A model generated the notes under the pieces. The model saw nothing but the letters and a program-made list of their open reading frames with translations. It was not told the DNA's origin and did not search any database. The translations under genes were made by a program, and so were the position numbers. Shown here one piece after another: positions 32,440 through 38,010 of a stretch of DNA of 38,010 nucleotides. Source of the DNA: Paenibacillus spiritus (GTDB lineage: Bacteria; Bacillota; Bacilli; Paenibacillales; Paenibacillaceae); NCBI RefSeq assembly GCF_008710135.1, contig NZ_VYKK01000014.1:1-38010 (forward strand), read 5' to 3'. Numbering within the stretch: position 1 is the first letter of the stretch; each line of letters starts with the position of its first letter.

Positions 32440-34741
32440 GGGGCTGTGCTCCTCCTGTGTCATTCCTGCGCTCCGGGGCTGCCGGAAGGATGATGGTAAC
32501 CCGGGTTCCTTCCCCGGCCTTGCTGGTGATGTCCATGGTCCCTTTATGGGCTTGAATAATACGCTGACTGACCATGACGCCGAGTCCGGTCCCTGTCTCC
32601 TTGCGGGTAAAGAAGGGCTCGCCCAGCTTGGGCAGCAGCTCTTCGGGAATGCCCTCCCCTTCATCGGTAATGATAATGACCACGTTGCCGGACTGGCTGT
32701 ACTGCTCCAGCGTAATCGTGCCTCCGTCTTCCATCGCTTCAATCGCATTCTTGAGAACATTGATAAAGACCTGCTTCAGCTGGTTCTCCTCGCCGTATAC
32801 CTGGGCATCTTGCTCTTCCCAAAGCGTGCGGAACACAATCCCGTGCAGGTTGGCCTGGCTGTCCAGCAGCGACAAGACATCGCCGAGAATCCGCCGAATG
32901 CTCTTATGCTGGTACAGGACCGCCTGCGGCTTCGCCAGAATCAGGAACTCGCCGACGATCAGGTTGATCCGCTCCAGCTCGGAGAGCATAAGATCGACAT
33001 GCTGAAGATCGATGCTGCGCCGCTCGCGCTGAAGCTGCAGGAATCCGCGCAGGGTGGTCAGCGGGTTGCGGATTTCATGGGCAACGCCCGCCGCCAATTG
33101 GCCGACCGTCGTCAGCTTCTCCGAATTCCGGAGCAGCTCCTCCATCCGGTTGCGCTCGCTCATGTCGCGGGACACATGGACAAAGGACAACGGACGGCCG
33201 AGATCGTCCCGGATAATCGAAGTGCTGACGCTGACTTCGACCAAAGTGCCGTCCTTCCTTTGCCGCACCGTCTCCTTGGGAGCCAGCTGCTGCCCCCGCT
33301 CAATAGCGGCCAACCGGGCCGCTTCCGCTTCCCGGCACGATTCCGGCACCAGCTCGTCCTTTCTCCCGACAGCCTCCTCCGACGGCCAGCCGTAAATCTC
33401 TTCGAACGCCCGGTTGACGCTGAGTATTCTCCCGGTCAGGTCGACGGTATGAATGGCATCGGTTGTTCCGTTGATGACAGACTCCAGATGCTCCTTAACC
33501 GCCCGGTTCTCCTCCAGGGTTCGACCGAGCTGAGTCGTATGCTGCGATAAATTATGGGTCATGGCATTGATCCGCAGCGCCAGCTGGCCGAGCTCGTCGC
33601 GGCTGCCGACCACGAGGGGCGGTTCGAACTCGCCCCTCGAGACGGCATTGACCTTGGCCAGAATAGCCTGGAACGGACGGGTAATCAGATTGGACAGCAG
33701 GTGGCTGACGACCACGCTCAGCAGCAGCAGGACCATGGAAGCGAACAGACTGCGGCGCAGCTGGCTGCCCAGAGCCGAACTGATGCCGGAATAATCGGCA
33801 ACGATCCGTATCAGATAGGTTCCCGTATCCGTCTGGGTAACGGGAATGAAGCTTTTGAGCACCCGGCGTCCGTTAATGACCGTCTCCGTGGTTACCGGCT
33901 GCTTCCGGACCATCGCCCGGGCAATCGCCGTCTTGTCGTCCTTCACATCGCTGTATCGGTACGTTCCGAATTTAATCGGCCGGTTGCGAAGCTTGGTATT
34001 CGCCGAATCGCTACCGTTGGCCGCCATCGTAGCTCCGCCGAAGGTGTCCGGATTGATGCCGGTAATCTCCAGCATATTCGGGTTGACCTGACGGGTAAGG
34101 CGAACGACCTCTTCCGGACTTGAGATCTGGACATAATTGCTGATGGAGGTGCTGCGCAGGTAAGGGTCGATCATATAGTTGGCGCGTCCATCGTAATAAT
34201 ATCCCCACTTCTCAATATACTCCGGGCTGGAGGAGGAATATTCAAAGGGCCCGGACCAGAAATGGTCCATGGCCTCGCCCTTGGCCTGGCTCACCGGCTT
34301 CAGATCGAACAGTTCCTCAAAAGCGGAATGCCAAAATCCCCAGCCCCGGGTCGAAAGATTGACCTCGTTGGGGTCGGAGGATTTGGCAATGATGATGTCA
34401 TCGGGCGTGCGGACCAGCAGCGAGATGTTGGAGACCTCCAGCCGGGCGGCGAGCGCCTTCAATTGCGCAGGCGTCACGTTCGCGATATCGGGGTCCAGCT
34501 CCTCGGATGCCACTACGGCTGCGAGGCGCAGGTAATGGGCGATCTGCTCCTCGACATATTTCGAGTTGTGACTGCTCTGTTCGACGGATACCGCCACCTG
34601 CATGGCGGCGGATCTCATATTGCGCTCGCTGTCTTCGCGCAGCTTCTCTCTTGTAGAAATCGAGTTATACGTTATCTGAAGGGCAAGGAACAACAGCACC
34701 GAGCCGAAGATAATGGCGGAAAGCTTGGTTTTGATAGACAA
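32426..34741 (-). CDS. PAS-domain sensor histidine kinase, sporulation kinase-like
   Basis: A 771-residue membrane kinase. Membrane segments at about 7-26 and 333-353 flank a large extracellular sensing domain; a HAMP domain (about 355-405), a PAS domain (about 420-540), the phosphoacceptor His555 in VAHEIRNPLTTLRGFLQL and an HATPase_c domain (NVLKNAIEAMEDGG, DEGEGIPEELLP, GTGLGV) follow. The H-box is very like those of B. subtilis KinA-KinE. No response regulator gene is adjacent, as for the Kin proteins, so it may phosphorylate Spo0F, encoded in this window. Start is TTG 34741 with AAGGGTG about 10 bases upstream. Signal unknown. Confidence 0.92.
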   Translation of the reverse strand: MSIKTKLSAIIFGSVLLFLALQITYNSISTREKLREDSERNMRSAAMQVAVSVEQSSHNSKYVEEQIAHYLRLAAVVASEELDPDIANVTPAQLKALAARLEVSNISLLVRTPDDIIIAKSSDPNEVNLSTRGWGFWHSAFEELFDLKPVSQAKGEAMDHFWSGPFEYSSSSPEYIEKWGYYYDGRANYMIDPYLRSTSISNYVQISSPEEVVRLTRQVNPNMLEITGINPDTFGGATMAANGSDSANTKLRNRPIKFGTYRYSDVKDDKTAIARAMVRKQPVTTETVINGRRVLKSFIPVTQTDTGTYLIRIVADYSGISSALGSQLRRSLFASMVLLLLSVVVSHLLSNLITRPFQAILAKVNAVSRGEFEPPLVVGSRDELGQLALRINAMTHNLSQHTTQLGRTLEENRAVKEHLESVINGTTDAIHTVDLTGRILSVNRAFEEIYGWPSEEAVGRKDELVPESCREAEAARLAAIERGQQLAPKETVRQRKDGTLVEVSVSTSIIRDDLGRPLSFVHVSRDMSERNRMEELLRNSEKLTTVGQLAAGVAHEIRNPLTTLRGFLQLQRERRSIDLQHVDLMLSELERINLIVGEFLILAKPQAVLYQHKSIRRILGDVLSLLDSQANLHGIVFRTLWEEQDAQVYGEENQLKQVFINVLKNAIEAMEDGGTITLEQYSQSGNVVIIITDEGEGIPEELLPKLGEPFFTRKETGTGLGVMVSQRIIQAHKGTMDITSKAGEGTRVTIILPAAPERRNDTGGAQPHENQ

Positions 34742-34846
34742 GGTGGTTCTTCACCCTTTATGTGAGCTGGTAAATCCTCTCGGATTCCTCCTTATCATAC
34801 CTGTTGCCCACTTATTTGAAAAGCATTTCCGGCGGCGGCCCCGCCG

Positions 34847-34875
34847 TTGCAATACCCTTCTCTTTTCTCTACAAT
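34847..34875 (+). promoter_or_regulatory. Sigma-A promoter of tadA
   Basis: TTGCAA (34847-34852), 17-base spacer, TACAAT (34870-34875). Transcription would start near 34882, so the DnaA boxes that follow lie in the first 100 bases of the transcribed leader. Confidence 0.7.
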
Positions 34876-34885
34876 TGTAAAGGAA

Positions 34886-34979
34886 TCATCCACAAGTTAT
34901 AAACATATCCCCGTTTTCCTTTGTGCTTTTGTGAATAATAATGTGTATAACCAAGGTGTTATCCACAGAGTTGTGCACA
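34886..34979. promoter_or_regulatory. Cluster of DnaA boxes in the tadA leader
   Basis: Three exact matches to TTATNCACA: TTATTCACA (minus, 34930-34938), TTATACACA (minus, 34942-34950) and TTATCCACA (plus, 34959-34967). Three sites have one mismatch: TCATCCACA (34886-34894), TTATAAACA (34897-34905) and TTGTGCACA (34971-34979). The surrounding sequence is AT-rich. Such density is known from oriC and from DnaA-binding clusters elsewhere that titrate DnaA or place nearby genes under its control. There is no dnaA or dnaN here, so this is not the standard oriC arrangement. Confidence 0.8.
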
Positions 34980-35038
34980 TTCTGTTAAGAACGGAATATC
35001 CGTTCGCGGGACAATGGCGGATACCGAAAGGATAAGCG

Positions 35039-35533
35039 ATGAACGAACATGAATTCTGGATGCGGGAAGCCATTGCCGAAGCCCGAAAGGCCGAAGTGCT
35101 CGGCGAGGTGCCCATTGGGGCTGTAGTCGTGCACAACGGCGAAATTATCGGAAGAGGCCATAATTTGCGCGAAACGACGCTGGATTCGACTGCGCATGCC
35201 GAAATGGTGGCGATCCGCGAGGCCAGCGCCGCCCTGAACTCCTGGCGTCTGCTGGACTGCACGCTCTATGTGACGCTGGAACCCTGCCCGATGTGCGCAG
35301 GCGCTATGATTCAGTCCCGGGTGCCGCTGACTGTCTATGGGACTCCGGACCCCAAAGCGGGCTGCGCCGGAACGCTGATGAATCTGCTGGATGATCCCCG
35401 GTTCAATCACCGTACTGTCGTTCTCTCAGGCGTGCTTCAGCAGGAATGCGCCGAACTGCTCACCGGCTTCTTCCGTCAGCTCCGTAAGCGGCGGTCCCGC
35501 CCGCTCCTGCCGGCTGAAGGAGACACGCCGTGA
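35039..35533 (+). CDS. tadA: tRNA-specific adenosine deaminase
   Basis: A 164-residue zinc-dependent enzyme that deaminates A34 to inosine in tRNA-Arg(ACG). His53 and Glu55 (TAHAEM), with Cys83 and Cys86 (EPCPMC), form the zinc site and proton shuttle, and the TLEPCPMCAGAMIQSR block is typical of TadA. ATG 35039 follows AAAGGAT. The leader contains a cluster of DnaA boxes. In B. subtilis tadA (yaaJ) directly precedes the SRP RNA and dnaX on the same strand; here those lie about 31 kb away on the other strand. The stop overlaps the next gene as GTGA. Confidence 0.96.
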   Translation: MNEHEFWMREAIAEARKAEVLGEVPIGAVVVHNGEIIGRGHNLRETTLDSTAHAEMVAIREASAALNSWRLLDCTLYVTLEPCPMCAGAMIQSRVPLTVYGTPDPKAGCAGTLMNLLDDPRFNHRTVVLSGVLQQECAELLTGFFRQLRKRRSRPLLPAEGDTP

Positions 35534-36120
35534 CCGGCGATTGGAGCGGGCTCCGGCTTCACGATACCCTGCGCGATCTCTGCCTGGCTCCGCTGACGCC
35601 CCGCCATGCCGGGCTGCTGCTTGATCTTCGGCTGCGCAGCCGGGAGGCCAACTCGCGCTATGAACCGCTGCGGGATGAATCCTTCTATACGCTGGATGGG
35701 CAGCGGCAGCTGCTGCTTCAGCGCACCCGGGAGGCCGTCCGGGACCGGGCCTACCTGCTTGGCATCTTCACGGCCGCCGGGCAGCTCATTGGACAGCTTA
35801 CGCTGTCCAATGTCGTCCGCGGTGCCGCGCAGTATGCCGACATCGGCTACGGCATGGACCCGGCCTGGCAGGGACAAGGCCGCATGACGGCCGCGGTAAG
35901 ACTGACCGCCGCCTTTGCCTTCCGCTCGCTGGACCTGCACCGGCTTCAGGCCGTCATTCTGCCCGGCAATGACGCCTCCCGCCGGGTGCTGGAGAAGGTG
36001 GGCTTCCAGCCGGAGGGACTCGCCCGGCGTCTGCTGCAGATTGATGGCCGGTGGCAGGACCACCGGATCTACGGGCTGCTCGCGGAAGACCTGAAGGCTG
36101 AAGCGGACGGCTCTTCCTAA
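35530..36120 (+). CDS. GNAT acetyltransferase, RimJ/RimL-like
   Basis: A 196-residue acetyltransferase. Motif A is present as DIGYGMDPAWQGQGRMTAAVRL and motif B as LHRLQAVILPGNDASRRVLEKVGF, the pattern of RimJ/RimL ribosomal-protein acetyltransferases and of YjcK-type relatives, which acetylate N-termini or small molecules. Start GTG 35530 overlaps the tadA stop by 4 bases, so translation is coupled; terminated 3 bases after its stop. Substrate unknown. Confidence 0.9.
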   Translation: MTGDWSGLRLHDTLRDLCLAPLTPRHAGLLLDLRLRSREANSRYEPLRDESFYTLDGQRQLLLQRTREAVRDRAYLLGIFTAAGQLIGQLTLSNVVRGAAQYADIGYGMDPAWQGQGRMTAAVRLTAAFAFRSLDLHRLQAVILPGNDASRRVLEKVGFQPEGLARRLLQIDGRWQDHRIYGLLAEDLKAEADGSS

Positions 36121-36122
36121 AA

Positions 36123-36158
36123 AAATCCCCGGACCGACCTGGTCCGGGGATTTGCTTT
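36123..36158. terminator. Bidirectional terminator
   Basis: Perfect 13-base arms (36123-36135 and 36141-36153) around a five-base loop. TTTGCTTTT follows on the plus strand and AAATCCCC is preceded by an A-run that reads as TTTTTT on the minus strand, so it serves both tadA-GNAT and the lipoprotein gene. Confidence 0.93.
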
Positions 36159-36176
36159 TGCCTCAATCCGATGCCA

Positions 36177-37256
36177 TTAGTAGCTCGACGTTCCGAACTC
36201 TTCCATCAGCTGGTCCTGGGTAATGACCTCATCGCCGGAAGGAATGCCGTACTGGAACACCGGCTTCTCGTTGATCTTGCTGTAATGGTTGCTCGCCTTC
36301 ATGGAGAGGCCAATCTTCGTGTTGTCATCCGGGTTATTCATGTTGATATCCATATCGACATCCTGATAGACCGGATAGTCCTTCTTGTCGATCGCCGTAT
36401 TCACGACGAATTTGTTGACCGTCAGGTATTTGTGCAGGTCGGCCAGACCTTTGTCCAGCTCGCTTCGCGTTTCGCCGCTCTGGATTTCGCTCTTGGCCTG
36501 ATCCAGGTCTTTCTGATCGATCTGCAGCATGTTCCGGTATTCTTCCTTCGACAGAATGTCGATGATCTTCGGCAGCGCATCATTCACCAAAATGGTGATC
36601 GCTTCCTTGACGTTGTCGTTGGTTACCTGGAACTGCACGACCTGTCTGGCGTCTACGCCTTCCGGAAGATTGGCGTCTTTGACGGAGATGTCCTTGAAGT
36701 ATTTCTTCTGGTCATACTGATCCAGCAGGGTGGTCATGACTTCGTTGGACAGCTCCTGGGTCTTCTTCGTGTCCATCGTAGCCGGATTGAACTCGGCGCC
36801 TTCCTGCTCGGCCAGTTCCTTTAGATCCAGTTCCAGGAACTTGCCTACTACCGTCTCCGGAAGCGGCAGGAATGGAATGCTCGGGATCTTAACGAACATC
36901 TTCTCCGTAGTCATGACCATAGGCACAGTGAAGCTCATCGCCATATCGCCCTTAAGATTCAATACCATCGTCATTTCGGTCTGCATCGGCTTCGCCTGGT
37001 ACACCCCGGTTACGCTCAGTTCTGCATTCTTCAGCATGCTGAGCACCTGCGTCATATCCGCATCTTCATTCGGCGTGTCGATCGTAAGGTTGTTGATTAC
37101 CAGCTTGCTTGTCAATCCATACGATTCCATGGCAGCCACTTTGGAAGCCGATTGCTGGAGCGCTTCCTTAGGCTCTTCTTTTTTTCCGCAACCCGGCAGG
37201 ACGACAGCCGTCGTCAGCAGCAGAGCGGCTGCGGAAAGTCCCCATTTCTTGAACAT
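36177..37256 (-). CDS. Lipoprotein of unknown function
   Basis: A 359-residue protein with a clear lipoprotein signal: basic start, hydrophobic stretch 7-20 and lipobox LPGC with Cys23. The rest is soluble, predicted beta-rich with repeated strand patterns such as KLVINNLTIDTPNED, MTMVLNLKGDMAMSF and DVDMDINMNNPDDN, somewhat like LppX/LolA-type or DUF6612-type folds of outer-facing lipoproteins. ATG 37256 follows GAGAGGAG. It is expected on the outer face of the membrane. No partner gene is evident; the SASP-like gene lies 105 bases upstream on the same strand. Confidence 0.85.
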   Translation of the reverse strand: MFKKWGLSAAALLLTTAVVLPGCGKKEEPKEALQQSASKVAAMESYGLTSKLVINNLTIDTPNEDADMTQVLSMLKNAELSVTGVYQAKPMQTEMTMVLNLKGDMAMSFTVPMVMTTEKMFVKIPSIPFLPLPETVVGKFLELDLKELAEQEGAEFNPATMDTKKTQELSNEVMTTLLDQYDQKKYFKDISVKDANLPEGVDARQVVQFQVTNDNVKEAITILVNDALPKIIDILSKEEYRNMLQIDQKDLDQAKSEIQSGETRSELDKGLADLHKYLTVNKFVVNTAIDKKDYPVYQDVDMDINMNNPDDNTKIGLSMKASNHYSKINEKPVFQYGIPSGDEVITQDQLMEEFGTSSY

Positions 37257-37361
37257 CTCAGTTCTCCTCTCCCAGTTGAGAAATCATATTCCCCCAATAT
37301 ATGATAAACCATCTGGGAAACCGGGGAAACCTTTTAATTTGAAAAAGCGTCCTTTTTTTCT

Positions 37362-37517
37362 CTAACCCTGCCGATTATGGTGATCGACATGGTTCGCCTG
37401 CTTGACCTTCTTCGAGCCGGACAAGGGCTCCTGTCCGCCGCTGTGGTCCGCTTGGCGCTCCTTCTGGCCGCTGCCCGGATGGGAACCCGGTGCGGGCATG
37501 CTCTTCGGTTTGCTCAT
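37362..37517 (-). CDS. sspP: Small acid-soluble spore protein P-like (SspP/CotL family)
   Basis: A 51-residue hydrophilic protein, too short for usual length cut-offs. ATG 37517 follows GAGGAGG with a 9-base spacer, and the stop is TAG at 37362. The middle reads GGQEPLSGSKKVKQANHVD, which fits the SspP pattern PEPLxGSKKVKxxNHxxxHN, and the N-terminus is Lys-, Pro- and Gly-rich as in that family. SspP is a minor spore protein made in the forespore. It begins 22 bases after the 113-residue gene upstream and may be cotranscribed with it; I found no sigma-G promoter directly in front. Confidence 0.75.
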   Translation of the reverse strand: MSKPKSMPAPGSHPGSGQKERQADHSGGQEPLSGSKKVKQANHVDHHNRQG

Positions 37518-37539
37518 GGCTGCTGCCCTCCTCGTCTGC

Positions 37540-37881
37540 TTACGGATTCGTCAGATCCTGAAGCGACTGGGCGCATTCATGAATCTGACGGGTATAATGA
37601 CTGGCCAGCTGCTGCACCGCAGCGGTATGTTCATCCTCATGCCGGCCGGCTTTCTCCACATCTACCAACTGAACCTGTACTTCGCGGTTGTCCACATACG
37701 TGCAGCGGAAATCAAGCGAGTACTCCTGACGACCCGCTGCATTGAAATGAAGCAGCAGACTGTTCGGGCTGGCGGCGTCAGCCTGCACCGTGAAGCTGTC
37801 GTTGCCGTCGATGACATCCGGCAGGCGTTCCTGCCAAGCGGCCACCAGCGTCGTTTGATCCGTATTCAAGGGTTGTTCCAT
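37540..37881 (-). CDS. Small protein of unknown function upstream of the SspP-like gene
   Basis: A 113-residue soluble protein with an alternating hydrophobic pattern in its middle (SFTVQADAASPNSLLLHFNA, YSLDFRCTYVDNREVQVQLVDV) that suggests a beta-sheet, followed by a helix (EDEHTAAVQQLASHYTRQI). ATG 37881 has AAGGAGG 9 bases upstream. No family is recognised. It is followed 22 bases later by the SspP-like gene, so a sporulation link is possible but not shown. Confidence 0.7.
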   Translation of the reverse strand: MEQPLNTDQTTLVAAWQERLPDVIDGNDSFTVQADAASPNSLLLHFNAAGRQEYSLDFRCTYVDNREVQVQLVDVEKAGRHEDEHTAAVQQLASHYTRQIHECAQSLQDLTNP

Positions 37882-37929
37882 TCTTATCAGCCTCCTTCCT
37901 CTATACAGTGCGAAGAAGAAGGAGGTTTT

Positions 37930-37995
37930 ATGCGCTGTAGCCTTGGCGAGAGGGCAGCGAACGCCAAAAAAGGGGCTGTCTCAAAAGGGTCATAA
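37930..37995 (+). pseudogene. 21-codon frame with a strong ribosome site, possibly interrupted gene
   Basis: ATG 37930 is preceded by an ideal AGAAGGAGG with a 4-base spacer, but the frame ends after 21 codons, within the sequence that begins at 37972 and looks like a transposon end or terminator arm. The ribosome sites of this frame and of the divergent 113-residue gene face each other across a short gap. It may be the 5' end of a gene cut by an insertion, or a leader peptide. Confidence 0.35.
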
Positions 37996-38010
37996 AATGA
38001 CCTGAGAGAC
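37972..38010. mobile_element. Possible insertion-sequence end or terminator arm, cut by window edge
   Basis: The last 39 bases begin GGGGCTGTCTCAAAA, a sequence familiar from the ends of IS1182-type elements in Paenibacillus and Bacillus, and contain an inner GGTCAT/ATGACC hairpin and GTCTC/GAGAC. If the sequence after the window continues AGCCCC it would form a long palindrome, which would instead fit a terminator. Confidence 0.4.

Noticed and set aside
34886..34979. Chromosomal replication origin oriC
   Set aside because: DnaA boxes are present, but dnaA, dnaN and a clear unwinding element are not; oriC in this group lies around dnaA.

Overview
The window is chromosomal DNA from an endospore-forming Firmicute, most likely Paenibacillus or a close relative. 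Evidence: GC-rich codon use; a Bacillus-type large SRP RNA; the core gene sets bofA-yaaL-recR-ebfC-dnaX and rpmE-rho-murA-fbaA-spo0F-pyrG-rpoE-argS-ywiB, which match B. subtilis gene order; sporulation genes (spo0F, bofA, a pbpG-like PBP, an sspP-like SASP, a Kin-type kinase); and frequent GTG/TTG starts behind strong Shine-Dalgarno sequences. No prophage, CRISPR array or complete mobile element is visible.

Layout. 1-349: tandem promoters and leader of an rRNA operon on the minus strand, with the 16S gene starting at the left edge. 350-4,253 (minus): bofA, yaaL, recR, ebfC, dnaX and the 6S-domain SRP RNA. 4,371-13,549 (minus): rpmE, a radical SAM protein, rho, murA, fbaA, spo0F, pyrG, rpoE, mostly in separately promoted and terminated units. 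13,873-19,010: a cytoplasmic-looking subtilase (plus), then argS, a DUF1934 protein and a secreted Asp-box/YCF48-like repeat protein (minus), with tandem repeats and a hexanucleotide microsatellite beside the last. 19,134-26,317: class A PBP, alkyladenine glycosylase, an AbrB-zinc-HTH regulator, YwhD (minus), an M1 metallopeptidase and a membrane protein. 26,443-28,193: two adjacent secreted NlpC/P60 hydrolases, each behind its own cyclic di-AMP (ydaO-type) riboswitch. 28,415-34,741: acetyltransferase, pterin dehydratase-like protein, small hypothetical, motAB, RluB/RluF-type pseudouridine synthase and a PAS sensor kinase. 34,847-38,010: a DnaA-box cluster in the leader of tadA, an acetyltransferase, a lipoprotein, an unannotated 51-aa SspP-like spore protein, a small hypothetical, and a possible transposon end or terminator arm at the right edge.

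How parts fit. Several genes serve one programme, entry into and completion of sporulation: Spo0F (sigma-H promoter plus Spo0A box), a KinA/E-like kinase that could feed it, BofA (sigma-K checkpoint), a PBP with a forespore-type promoter, and an SspP-like protein. A second theme is RNA-level control: the pyrG leader starts with GGGC and carries an attenuator suited to CTP-sensitive reiterative transcription, and the two P60 genes sit under aptamers that end three bases before the Shine-Dalgarno sequence. The most unusual non-coding signals are the DnaA-box cluster in front of tadA, the duplicated riboswitch-hydrolase unit, and the repeat tract after the YCF48-like gene. I see no clearly new multi-gene system; the best candidates for new biology are these regulatory regions, the rho-linked radical SAM enzyme and the AbrB-zinc-HTH fusion.
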